From CAZDHT01 sp964505325 (lineage in GTDB: Bacteria > Planctomycetota > PUPC01): a DNA stretch of 16,724 nucleotides. The translations under genes were made by a program, and so were the position numbers. The notes below the pieces were generated by a model. The model did not search any database and was not told the DNA's origin. It saw only the letters and a program-made list of their open reading frames with translations. How positions within the stretch are numbered: position 1 is the stretch's first letter; each line of letters begins with the position of its first letter. This document shows, piece by piece, positions 7,251 to 15,154 of the stretch. Location of the stretch: NCBI GenBank assembly GCA_964505325.1, contig CAZDHT010000092.1, positions 1 to 16,724 on the forward strand, read 5' to 3'.

Positions 7251-7982
7251 CGNNNNNNNNNNNNNNNNNNNNNNNNNNNNNNNNNNNNNNNNNNNNNNNN
7301 NNNNNNNNNNNNNNNNNNNNNNNNNNNNNNNNNNNNNNNNNNNNNNNNNNNNGCCGACCCGCCGCCGACGCACATTATCGACACGACCACGGGCGACCCG
7401 AATCAGACGGCCGCGCTGGCCGCACGGCTGGCCGAGCGCGGCGTCGCCTACCTTGACGCGACCCTCTCCGGCTCGAGCCAGCAAATCCGCGAGCGGCGCG
7501 GTGTGTTGATGGTCGGCGGCGAGCGGGCGGCATTCGAGGCCTGTCGTGACCTGTTCGGCGCCGTCACAGACAAAGCGTTCTATCTCGGCCCGCCGGGAAG
7601 CGGGGCCAAGGCCAAACTCGCCAGCAACCTCATCCTCGGCCTGAACCGCGCCGCGCTGGCAGAGGGCCTCGTTTTTGCCGAGACGCTCGGCCTCGAGCTC
7701 GCGCCGTTCCTCGAATTGCTTAAGCAGACGCCCGCCTACTCCGTAATGATGGACGCCAAAGGCGACAAGATGCTGACCGGCGACTTCACGCCGCAGTCGC
7801 GCGTCGCCCAGCACCACAAGGACGTCTCGATCATCCTTAATTACGCGGCGAAGCACGGCCAGGAGCTGCCGCTCTCGCAGGCGCACCTCGACATTCTGGC
7901 CGCGGCCATCGCAGCGGGCGACGCCGACCTGGACACGTCCGCCGTCATCCGCGAAATCCGCAGAAGGGGTGGCCGCGAATGA
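7238..7982 (+). CDS. 3-hydroxyisobutyrate dehydrogenase-family oxidoreductase, interrupted by assembly gap
   Basis: The likely start is ATG 7238 (MAGVT), inside the end of the PmoA-like gene, but 7253-7352 is unknown sequence. After the gap the frame beginning at 7353 reads HIIDTTTGDPNQTAALAARL, then YLDATLSGSSQQ at the position of the family's DAPVSGG substrate-binding motif, VLMVGGE, and GSGAKAKLASNLILG containing the catalytic-Lys region (K-x-x-x-N). A long helical C-terminal domain then runs to TGA 7982. Relatives reduce or oxidise 3-hydroxy acids, for example 3-hydroxyisobutyrate or tartronate semialdehyde. The Rossmann GxGxxG half is lost to the gap. Family members usually have about 80 residues between the GLGxMG loop and the IDxST strand, so the true gap is probably longer than 100 bases. 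Grouping the two sides as one gene is an inference. Confidence 0.8.
7253..7352. other. Assembly gap of 100 unknown bases
   Basis: Exactly 100 N bases, the usual placeholder for a scaffold join of unknown length. It removes the N-terminal coding sequence of the dehydrogenase, and the two flanks could in principle be misjoined. Confidence 0.99.
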
Positions 7983-8356
7983 AGCGTCTGATCGCAACTG
8001 CCGCACTTCTGATCACCGTGAACACGGCGCACGCACAGGAGGTCTGGCCGATGGCGGAATGGAAGCGGGCGGCGCCCGCGGACGTAGGAATGGACGAGGC
8101 GAAACTGAACCAGGCCCGCGCCTACGCGCTGTCCGCCGGCGGCTCGGGCATCATCACGCGCGGCGGCGTCGCCGTGATGACCTGGGGCGACCAGAAGCGA
8201 CGCTACGACCTCAAATCGACGACCAAGTCCATCGGCGTCACCGCGCTCGGCCTGGCGCTCGGGGACGGCAAGACCATCCACCTCGTCTTCTCCGGCAACG
8301 ACTGCTTCTCCGTCCGGGGGGCGACGCTCCGCGTGGCCCTGCCTCCGAAGCCGTAG
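7979..8356 (+). CDS. Truncated, apparently chimeric beta-lactamase-family serine hydrolase
   Basis: The protein has 125 residues and starts ATGA-coupled to the dehydrogenase. A signal peptide (MKRLIATAALLITVNTAHA) is followed by the opening of a class C beta-lactamase-like serine hydrolase: GMDEAKLNQARAYA, then ITRGGVAVMTWGD, then LKSTTKSIG with nucleophile S80 and K83 (SxxK). Normal members run to 350-450 residues with later Tyr and Lys/His motifs. Here homology stops near residue 97, where 'GLALGDGK' should lead into an Asp-rich stretch. The rest, HLVFSGNDCFSVRGATLRV, instead resembles the last strands of a CBM6-like or galactose-binding-like beta-sandwich. The best reading is a deletion joining two genes, or an assembly join. 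It lacks most of the catalytic machinery and is unlikely to be active. Confidence 0.7.
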   Translation: MKRLIATAALLITVNTAHAQEVWPMAEWKRAAPADVGMDEAKLNQARAYALSAGGSGIITRGGVAVMTWGDQKRRYDLKSTTKSIGVTALGLALGDGKTIHLVFSGNDCFSVRGATLRVALPPKP

Positions 8357-8397
8357 CGACTGTTCACTGGTCAGATATGGCTCGTTCTCGCGGCTTC

Positions 8398-8417
8398 GCG
8401 CGCCCATCAGGGCGCGC
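8398..8417. terminator. GC hairpin between converging genes, possible bidirectional terminator
   Basis: GCGCGCCC (8398-8405) pairs perfectly with GGGCGCGC (8410-8417) around the four-base loop ATCA. It lies in the only space between the converging transcription units, and the loop contains the stop codon of the minus-strand gene. No U-run follows on either strand, so intrinsic termination is not assured. Confidence 0.4.
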
Positions 8418-9558
8418 CGGCGTCGAACAACACAATCTCGTCGACGAAGAGCTCGACGTCTTTGGCGCCCGGCGTGACGAACGAAATTGAATCGACCAGG
8501 CTGCCGGTCGCGAACTTGCCCCCGAGGGACTGCTCGTCCTTGCTGAACGTGACATACTCGGTCACCCACCTGCCCTGCTTGCAGCCGGCGACGGCCACGG
8601 CGCGGTCTCGCTTCGCCGTTGCATCGTGCAGGATCACGTTGACCTTCGCAGCGCCTTGGGCCCAGTAGCGGAAGCGGACCTTGGTGTTGGGCCCGACGGG
8701 GCGGGGCGGCTTCATTTCCAGACGAACGTGCAGGTCCTTCGTGCCCTTCTTCGGGACGGCCCTGGCGACGACCCAGTAGCTGTCTTCTGGAGCCGCCGTG
8801 CCGATTCCGAACGTTTCCTTGGCGCCGCGGATGGCCGGCTCGAACTCGCCCGGGAAGTACCGCTGCCTGGATTTGGGGTCGATGCCCGTGTCGAACGCGG
8901 CCAGAAACATCACGCGCCGCGGGAACGGCTCCGGCTCCGGCGGGGCACCGGGCTCTTCGGCAAACAGGATCGGGTCGTCGATGATGACCTCGTACTGCTT
9001 TCCGTCACCCGGCTTGCCGACGTAGACCTGCAAGTCGTCCATCCGCTCGCCCTTCTTGAAGGCGCCGGGCGCGCCGTTGTTGCGGCGGGAGTCCCGCGTG
9101 AAGTCGAGCACCATCTCCGACCACCTGCCTTGCGCGAGACCGGAGACACGGATGTTGCAGTTGTCGGCCGAGCTCAGGCTGTAGTGTTGGAGCAGCGCCT
9201 TGTCCGTCCCCGTGATGTAGTAGCGGACGTAGAGCTTGTTGACGGCGCCCATGCGGGGGCCGGGCACGGGGTTCATCCCGGTCTTCAGTGCGGCGAACGT
9301 CTTCCACGGTCCGGCTCCGCGCCGGGCCGTGCGGTTGCCCGGATACTTCGGGATGTTTTTCTTCTCCTCGTCGCCGAACCAGCCGAAATTGCCCGGCCGC
9401 GCCTCAAAGCCGGAGAACGCCCAGATGCGGTGCGGGAAGCGGGCCGGGCGCCCCTCGGTCGCCGCCGCGAAACCCCGCCTGTGGGGCGCGGCTGCCTGGC
9501 ACTCGAGAGCCAGCCACATCACGACGGCCGCCGTCAGCGCCGTTGCCATTGTTTTCAT
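8407..9558 (-). CDS. Secreted protein with two related beta-sandwich modules, function unknown
   Basis: I do not recognise a named family. The protein has 383 residues. AAAGGAGG (9563-9570) precedes ATG 9558, which overlaps the phosphoesterase stop (ATGA). A signal peptide spans about 1-22, ending ALECQA; the Cys at 20 is not in a lipobox. Two halves repeat one pattern. Around 110-205: VRYYITG, then QGRWSEMVLDFTRD, then a G-x-x-x-D segment and VIIDDPILF. Around 290-383: FRYWAQG, then QGRWVTEYVTFSKD, then a GSLVDSISF segment and LFVDEIVLF. Each looks like a jelly-roll carbohydrate-binding domain such as those beside glycoside hydrolases. No catalytic motif is visible. As the last gene of the RIFT-barrel operon it may bind the same polysaccharide; that is inference. 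Confidence 0.75.
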   Translation of the reverse strand: MKTMATALTAAVVMWLALECQAAAPHRRGFAAATEGRPARFPHRIWAFSGFEARPGNFGWFGDEEKKNIPKYPGNRTARRGAGPWKTFAALKTGMNPVPGPRMGAVNKLYVRYYITGTDKALLQHYSLSSADNCNIRVSGLAQGRWSEMVLDFTRDSRRNNGAPGAFKKGERMDDLQVYVGKPGDGKQYEVIIDDPILFAEEPGAPPEPEPFPRRVMFLAAFDTGIDPKSRQRYFPGEFEPAIRGAKETFGIGTAAPEDSYWVVARAVPKKGTKDLHVRLEMKPPRPVGPNTKVRFRYWAQGAAKVNVILHDATAKRDRAVAVAGCKQGRWVTEYVTFSKDEQSLGGKFATGSLVDSISFVTPGAKDVELFVDEIVLFDAGAP

Positions 9559-10454
9559 GTTCCCTCCTTTCCCGGGCCTCTTCTTCTGGGCTCGGAGTAA
9601 ACCTCAACGATTCGCGGCTGCGGATCGAACTTCAACGGATAGGGCAGCGGGACGCGGGTCTCGAACTCCTCCACGTATGCGCCCACGTCGTGATCCCGGC
9701 ACAACGCGCGGATTTCCTTTCCGCCTATGCTCATTTCGAAGACGAAGGAATTGCACGCCTCGGTGTGGTAGGCGTGGCTGAACGACGCGACGTTGAAGAA
9801 CGTGGTCCGTCCCTTTCTCTTGACCTGATCCTTGCTCCGTTTCGGCCCGTGCTCGTGTCCGCCGAGCCAGGCGTCGATGCGATACGATCGCCGCAGGCTC
9901 GACACCCACCGCCGCGGGTTCAGCACGCACTCGAAGTTGATCCGCGGGTGCGTCTGGCGGACGGTGTTAACCACCAACTGGTGCGAGCAGACGATGAGGT
10001 TCTTGTCCTGATGTTTCGCGACGGCCTGTTTGAGCCACCGCCGGGTCGGCGCCCGCAGAATCCCCGCCGCCCGACCGCGCTCGGCCGAAACGAAGATCCA
10101 ACACAGGTTCCCGTCGAGCAGCACGTAGTGGAACTCGCGTCGCACGATCTTCTGATACAGCCCGCTCTCGGTGCCGTGAAAGTCGTGGTTGCCGACGATC
10201 TCGTACCATCGCGCGATGCCGCTTGTCCGGCGGAGGCGGGCGTAGCGGCGGAACTCCGATTCGCGATAGGCGTGGCTCACGTCGCCGAGAACGAGCGCGT
10301 AGTCGGGCGTGCCGACGTGGCGGAGCAGCTCATCGGTCGACCGCTCGGCCCACAGTCCGCCGTCCTTGCCGTCCCACTTCTTGCCGTTGTGCGAATCCGC
10401 CCAGATCCACACTTGTCGCCTGTCTGTCGGCAGGTCCGGCGGATCGTTCATCAT
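9555..10454 (-). CDS. Calcineurin-like metallophosphoesterase
   Basis: The protein has 299 residues and no signal peptide, so cytoplasmic. All five metallophosphoesterase blocks are present in order: WADSHNG (D20, H22), VLGDVSH (D58), VGNHDFHG (N89, H90, D91), IVCSHQL (H158) and LGGHEHG (H200, H202). These residues bind a dinuclear metal centre that cleaves phosphomono- or diesters. The substrate cannot be told from sequence; relatives include protein phosphatases and cyclic-nucleotide phosphodiesterases. Start ATG 10454 is chosen over the adjacent ATG 10451 because it makes the ATGA overlap with the upstream gene's stop, and GGAAGG lies seven bases before it. The stop overlaps the next gene in the same way. 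A cytoplasmic phosphoesterase between exported proteins of a presumed polysaccharide operon is unusual. Confidence 0.88.
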   Translation of the reverse strand: MMNDPPDLPTDRRQVWIWADSHNGKKWDGKDGGLWAERSTDELLRHVGTPDYALVLGDVSHAYRESEFRRYARLRRTSGIARWYEIVGNHDFHGTESGLYQKIVRREFHYVLLDGNLCWIFVSAERGRAAGILRAPTRRWLKQAVAKHQDKNLIVCSHQLVVNTVRQTHPRINFECVLNPRRWVSSLRRSYRIDAWLGGHEHGPKRSKDQVKRKGRTTFFNVASFSHAYHTEACNSFVFEMSIGGKEIRALCRDHDVGAYVEEFETRVPLPYPLKFDPQPRIVEVYSEPRRRGPGKEGT

Positions 10455-12775
10455 GGAAAGCCCTTCCGGCCCGGAATCTTCCCGCCCTGCGCGAACCAAA
10501 GCGCGTAGGACCACATCCGGTAGTTGCCGAGGGCGTGGCGGGCGACGTTCCCGCCGGTCATCGCCTTGAGCCGGTCGAGGTACAGCGTGTCGCCGCTGAT
10601 CTCGTAGTACCACACGTACGGCGTGCCGAAGTAGTGCCCGCCCCGCATGACCTTGTCCGGCGGGAACCACGGCTTGGGCAGCGGCTCCTTCGCGCCCTTC
10701 TTCCGCAGCGCAACGCTCGGCACGATCCCGCGCAGCTTCTCGTTCCACGCGACCGTGGCCGACCACTTGCCCTCGCGCTTGTACACCTCGACCAGCCGGT
10801 CCGCGTGGTTCTGTTCTTCGGGCGACGACAGCATCGCCACCAGCGTCCGCGCGCCGTCGGCCATGATCCCGACGCTCTGCCAGGTGTTGACGTACCAGTA
10901 CTCGCCGTTGAGCGACTTCGAGTACGGCCGGTGGATGGTGATGTGCCCGGCGGGGGTCTGCCCCTTCGCGAGGACGTCGATGTACACGCGCGCCGTGTCG
11001 ACGCAGTCCTGCCGGACCTGCTTGTCCTGCGAAAGACAGAACGCGTAGCCGAGCGCGTGGGTGAGCCAGCCGTGGGCTCGGCCGAAGCCGACGCCCTTGT
11101 GTGGCCGCGCGTCGACGCCCTTTTTCGCGTTGAACAGGCTGCCGAACCCGCCCGTCTTCGGTTTGCTGCGGAAGGGATAGATGTTGAGCGCGGCGCACGC
11201 GTGGGTGCCGGCGAGGATGAGGCGGTCGCGGCTGATCGGATCGCACGCGAGGTACGCCGCCGGCGTCGCGTCGAACACGCGCGCCAGGTGCTGGTCGTCG
11301 TGGTTCATGTAGCGGAGGAACTCCTTCGCCTGTGGTGCGAGGAGCTTGTTGTCCGCGACGTGCTTGGCGTGGACGGCCGCCGCCGGGTCCTTGCCGACGT
11401 CGATGACAAAGCCGCGGCGGTTGAGCGAGACGTCGAGCATCTTCTTGCCGCCCGCGGCAACGAGCTGCCGGCTGTGGATGTACGGCTTCCCGTCCTTGTC
11501 GTAGAAACGGTGACCGTGGTGGCGGTCCCAGTGCCGGTCGGCCAGGATGATGTGCCGCTTGATCGCAGTGTTGTCGCCGCTCACCGCGGCCGGGATGCCG
11601 AAGACGTAGTAGATGCCGGAGCCACCGGTCATCCCGCCGTAGGGGACCCCGGCCGGCATGGCGTGTCCGAACCGTTTCCAGCCTGCCTTGTTCGGCGCGC
11701 CCAGGCTGCGGCGGATGAACTTGTCGACCACCGGCCTTGGAATCGACAGCGGCAGCGGGTACTTGTTCGATCCGTACCGCGCCGTCTCGAAGTTCGACCA
11801 GCTCCACAGCTCCTGGCTCGCCACCGGTACGAAAAACGGCTGGTGCTTCGCGAACAGCAGCGCCCGCGCTTTCGCCTTGGGAGCGTAGACGACCGTGCGC
11901 AGCACGGCCGCCGCACGGGTCGGCATCACGAACACCCTCTTGCCCGGATGTGGCGCCGGGCAACTGATCCACGTGTAGTCGCCCTCGACCTTCGGCGCCG
12001 TCCCCGCCGCCGGGCTGAACTTCTGCTCCCACACGTGCACGCCCATCGGCTTCCGGATGCCGACGCGGATGCTGCGGTAATACACCGGGCCGTTCGGCTC
12101 CTCGATCGAGCCATTGTGGATCATCAGCGCCAACGAGGCGAACTGCTCGTTGGTGTAGAACGTTAGGTAGGCGCGGACGCGGAGGAGCTTCTTGAACGCC
12201 GGCTTGTCTGGCTCGGCCTTGCCGACGAGCGTCATCGGGGACTGGTACAGCGATTCGTCGAACGCTGGGCCGGTTCGCATGTCGATCAGTGGGCGCTCGT
12301 TCAGCGGCTTCGCTTCATACGTGTTGCCGAAACAGTCCGTGGCCCTCACCACCAGCGGCGTGTTCTCCAGCAACCACGCGCCGACACCAATCCTGGAAGC
12401 GCCATGTAGGACTTGCGCGAACGGGAGTTGGACCACGTCGAACGCCTTGACCCCGTTCGCCGGCAGGTCGACCTTCGCCGCGAGTTGGATGACCTCCGGC
12501 CGGCCGACCGGGAAGTCCTTCTCACTGCCGGGATAGGTCGCGAACACAGTCATCTGTGTTGGCAGCACATTGTCGCCGTCGCGCAGTGCGAGCCCGCGCA
12601 CGTCCTTCTTGTAGTCCCGCGGCACGGGCAGCGCCCCCCGCACGACCGTGCCCTTCATCGGCTCGTTCGAGGCGTTGTGCACCTTCACCTTGGCCACAAC
12701 TCTCACTGTCAGGTCCATAGCATGCGCAGCAGACGCGAGCACAAGCACCACACAGCAGATGATCCGCGTTTTCAT
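10451..12775 (-). CDS. Secreted RIFT-barrel (PcRGLX/YetA-like) protein, candidate polysaccharide lyase, copy B
   Basis: The protein has 774 residues. The signal peptide MKTRIICCVVLVLASAAHA (1-19) precedes a beta domain, about 25-190, with VRGALPVPRDY, LALRDGDNVLPTQ and AAKVDLPANGVKAFDVV. This resembles the N-terminal RIFT barrel of PcRGLX/YetA-like proteins, the family of exo-rhamnogalacturonan lyases (PL26). A central beta-sandwich (about 195-460) and a helical C-terminal half, probably an alpha/alpha toroid, follow. Residues conserved with the neighbouring paralog and plausible for catalysis are YMNHDDQH (489-496), PHKGVGFGRAHGW (558-570) and FAQGGKIP (761-768). Lyase activity is an inference from the domain resemblance; no lyase active site is established here. 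Start and stop each overlap a neighbour by four bases (ATGA), so translation is probably coupled. Confidence 0.72.
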   Translation of the reverse strand: MKTRIICCVVLVLASAAHAMDLTVRVVAKVKVHNASNEPMKGTVVRGALPVPRDYKKDVRGLALRDGDNVLPTQMTVFATYPGSEKDFPVGRPEVIQLAAKVDLPANGVKAFDVVQLPFAQVLHGASRIGVGAWLLENTPLVVRATDCFGNTYEAKPLNERPLIDMRTGPAFDESLYQSPMTLVGKAEPDKPAFKKLLRVRAYLTFYTNEQFASLALMIHNGSIEEPNGPVYYRSIRVGIRKPMGVHVWEQKFSPAAGTAPKVEGDYTWISCPAPHPGKRVFVMPTRAAAVLRTVVYAPKAKARALLFAKHQPFFVPVASQELWSWSNFETARYGSNKYPLPLSIPRPVVDKFIRRSLGAPNKAGWKRFGHAMPAGVPYGGMTGGSGIYYVFGIPAAVSGDNTAIKRHIILADRHWDRHHGHRFYDKDGKPYIHSRQLVAAGGKKMLDVSLNRRGFVIDVGKDPAAAVHAKHVADNKLLAPQAKEFLRYMNHDDQHLARVFDATPAAYLACDPISRDRLILAGTHACAALNIYPFRSKPKTGGFGSLFNAKKGVDARPHKGVGFGRAHGWLTHALGYAFCLSQDKQVRQDCVDTARVYIDVLAKGQTPAGHITIHRPYSKSLNGEYWYVNTWQSVGIMADGARTLVAMLSSPEEQNHADRLVEVYKREGKWSATVAWNEKLRGIVPSVALRKKGAKEPLPKPWFPPDKVMRGGHYFGTPYVWYYEISGDTLYLDRLKAMTGGNVARHALGNYRMWSYALWFAQGGKIPGRKGFP

Positions 12776-15129
12776 TGTCGCTTCCCCTTGTTCAGCGGTC
12801 CGCGGTCAGGGATCTTTCCGCCCTGCGCAAACCAGAGGGCGTAGGACCAGTTGTTCAACCCTCGCTGCGCTCGCTGTGCGAGCGTCATCTTTCCGGCCAT
12901 CGCTTTCAGCCGATCGAGGTAGAACTTGTCGCCGGTCAGCTCGTAGTACCATGTGACCGGGGTGCCCATGTAAAAGCCGCAGCCGCCCTTGGCCAGCGGC
13001 TGTTCCATCGGCGCCTTCTCGCTCTTCTTCATCAGGGCGATGTGGAAGCCCGGCGAGCGGATCTGGTCGCTCCAGCCCTTCGTCATCACCCACTTGCCGA
13101 CCTTCTTATAGACTTCCTTGAGCCGATCCGCGACCGCCTGGTCCTCGGGGCTCGAGAGGATATTGATCGCGACGCGGGCGCCGTTGGGGATGATGGCGCC
13201 CTCCTCCCAGCCGGTCGTGAACCAGTATGCCCCCTGGAACGCTTTGCCCGACGGCCCTCGCATGGTGACGTTGCCGGCGGGCGTCTGCGCCTTTTCGAGC
13301 ACATAGGCGTCGGCCTTGGCGATCTCGACGCAGTCGGCGCGGATCTGCTTGTCCTGCGAGAGCGCATGCGCCCAGCCGAGGGCGTGCAGCACCCAGCCGT
13401 GCTCGCGGCCGGCGCCGAAGCCCTGGTGCGGCTTCGCGTCGACGTGCTTCTTGGCGCCGAACAAACTCCCCCAGCCGCCGAACCGCGGCATGTTCCTGAT
13501 CGGATGGATGTTCCGTCGCCAGCAGGCCTGGGCGCCGAGGGTGACCAGCCGGTCGCGGTTGACCGGGTCGCACGCGAGATACGCGGCGGGGACGGCGTCG
13601 AACACCCGCGACAGGTGCTGGTCGTCGTGGTTCATGTACCTGAGCAGCCGCTGGGCCTGCTCGGAGAGCAGGTCGTTCTGCTTGACATGGTCAGCCTGCG
13701 CCTTCGCGGCCGGGTCCTTGATCTGCAGGACGTGCGCGCCGCGGTTGTTGTAGACAAGACTCAGGTACTTCTTCCCGCCAACGGTCACGACGTGCCGGCC
13801 GTAGGTGAACGGTTTTCCGTCGTCGTAGAAGAGGTGAGAGCGCTGGCGGTCGAAGTTGCGGTCGGCCATCAGCACGTGCAGCTTGATGGCGCCCTGGTGG
13901 CCGGTGACCGCGGCCGCGGCGCCGAACACGAAGTTGATGCCCTGCCCGCCGGTCATCCCGCCATATGCGACGCCGGCCGGCATGGCGTGGCCGAGCGTGC
14001 GGTACGGCGGCTTCGGCTTCTGCCACAGGTATGTGAGCGGCCAGCCGAGCGTCGGGCTCGCCAGCGTCTTCCTCACGTGCTGGTCCAGCCCGGCGATGTC
14101 GAGCCGCAGCGGCATCGGGTACTTGGGCGAGTCGTAGCAGGCCGTCTTGAAGTTCGACCAGCTCCACAGCTCCTGGCTCGGCACCGGCACGAAGACCGGC
14201 GCGAACTCGTGGAACTGGAGCGCCCGCTTCTGCGCGGCCGGCGCATAGATCGTCACCCGCAGCACCGCCGCCGAGCCGTGCGGCATTACGAACACCTTCC
14301 CGTCCTTGTGCGGTGGCGGACAGGTCAGCCAGCGATGGTCCTTGTCCTCCGTCCACGTGCCCTCGGCGGCGGGCGAGAAATCCTTGTGCCACACCTTCGC
14401 GAGCAACGGCTTGGCGATGCCGACCCGGATGCTGCGGTAGTACACGTGCCCGTTCGGGTTGTCGATCGAGCCGTTATGGATCATCACCGCGAGCGACGCG
14501 AAGTCCTCGCCGCCGTACTCCGTGAGGTACGTGCGCGCGTGCAAGAACGCCTTCAGCGCCGGCGTGTCCACAGCCGGTGTCCCGGTGACTCTCAACACGG
14601 TCTGCCAGACGGTCTCTTCGACGAGCGAGCCGCGCGAGGAGTGGACGCTCTCTGTGCGGAACGGCGCGGCCCGATAGCGGTTGCCGAAGCAGTCGGTTGC
14701 CTCGACAACCAACGGCGCCTTCCGGCCCCGCCATGCCACGAGGCCGTCTCGGCTCGCGGCCTTGGGATACTCGGGCGTTCGGTCCAGTCCGACCACGTCG
14801 AACGTCTTGAACGCGTTGGCGGGCAGGTCGACCTTGGCCGCGAGTTGCACGACCTCGGGCCGGCCGACGGGGAAGTCCTTCTCGCTGCCCGGATAGGTCG
14901 AGAAGACGCTCACCTGCGTGGGCAGCACCTCGTCGCCGTCGCGGAGCGCGAGCGCCTTCACGTCCTTGTCGTAGTCGCGCGGTACCGGCAGCGTCCCGCG
15001 GACGATCACCCCCTTCATCGGCTCGGCGGAGGGATTCTGGACCTTGACCGTGGCGACGACTGTCTCCGCCGCGACGGAAGCGGAAGCCAGCGCACAACTG
15101 AGCAGGCAGGTAACGATGGCGGTTTTCAC
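12772..15129 (-). CDS. Secreted RIFT-barrel (PcRGLX/YetA-like) protein, candidate polysaccharide lyase, copy A
   Basis: The protein has 785 residues. It starts at GTG 15129, with GGAGG seven bases upstream, and has a signal peptide (MKTAIVTCLLSCALASASVAA, roughly 1-21). It aligns along its whole length with the downstream gene: about four of five residues match by eye over the first 80 mature residues, and shared blocks include YMNHDDQH (498-505) and PHQGFGAGREHGW (567-579). Differences include an insertion of about ten residues near 362-376 (WPLTYLWQKPKPP) and a changed stretch near the C-terminus. The pair is a tandem duplication that has since diverged, so the copies may act on different linkages or chain ends. 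It follows the beta-propeller gene by 25 bases and overlaps copy B by four. Family placement and function rest on the same N-terminal RIFT-barrel resemblance. Confidence 0.72.
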   Translation of the reverse strand: MKTAIVTCLLSCALASASVAAETVVATVKVQNPSAEPMKGVIVRGTLPVPRDYDKDVKALALRDGDEVLPTQVSVFSTYPGSEKDFPVGRPEVVQLAAKVDLPANAFKTFDVVGLDRTPEYPKAASRDGLVAWRGRKAPLVVEATDCFGNRYRAAPFRTESVHSSRGSLVEETVWQTVLRVTGTPAVDTPALKAFLHARTYLTEYGGEDFASLAVMIHNGSIDNPNGHVYYRSIRVGIAKPLLAKVWHKDFSPAAEGTWTEDKDHRWLTCPPPHKDGKVFVMPHGSAAVLRVTIYAPAAQKRALQFHEFAPVFVPVPSQELWSWSNFKTACYDSPKYPMPLRLDIAGLDQHVRKTLASPTLGWPLTYLWQKPKPPYRTLGHAMPAGVAYGGMTGGQGINFVFGAAAAVTGHQGAIKLHVLMADRNFDRQRSHLFYDDGKPFTYGRHVVTVGGKKYLSLVYNNRGAHVLQIKDPAAKAQADHVKQNDLLSEQAQRLLRYMNHDDQHLSRVFDAVPAAYLACDPVNRDRLVTLGAQACWRRNIHPIRNMPRFGGWGSLFGAKKHVDAKPHQGFGAGREHGWVLHALGWAHALSQDKQIRADCVEIAKADAYVLEKAQTPAGNVTMRGPSGKAFQGAYWFTTGWEEGAIIPNGARVAINILSSPEDQAVADRLKEVYKKVGKWVMTKGWSDQIRSPGFHIALMKKSEKAPMEQPLAKGGCGFYMGTPVTWYYELTGDKFYLDRLKAMAGKMTLAQRAQRGLNNWSYALWFAQGGKIPDRGPLNKGKRQ
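12868..12884. repeat. Seven-base-pair hairpin near the 3' end of RIFT-barrel copy A
   Basis: CGCTCGC (12868-12874) and GCGAGCG (12878-12884) pair perfectly around a TGT triloop. The hairpin adjoins the repeated CTCGCTGCGCTCGC at 12861-12874. It sits where copy A reads LAQRAQRGLNN and copy B has an unrelated, one-residue-shorter stretch, so it may be a small insertion or local repeat expansion. Confidence 0.5.
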
Positions 15130-15136
15130 CCTGTGT

Positions 15137-15141
15137 CCTCC
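15137..15141 (-). promoter_or_regulatory. Ribosome binding site (GGAGG) for the GTG start at 15129
   Basis: GGAGG on the minus strand, seven bases before GTG 15129, decides the start. That start directly precedes a well-formed signal peptide; upstream in-frame ATGs would run into the beta-propeller gene. Confidence 0.8.
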
Positions 15142-15154
15142 GGTCAGCGGCCGG

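Noticed and set aside
8407..9558. Lipoprotein signal in the duplicated beta-sandwich protein
   Set aside because: The residue before the Cys at position 20 is Glu (LALEC), which does not fit a lipobox; an ordinary signal peptidase I site nearby fits better.
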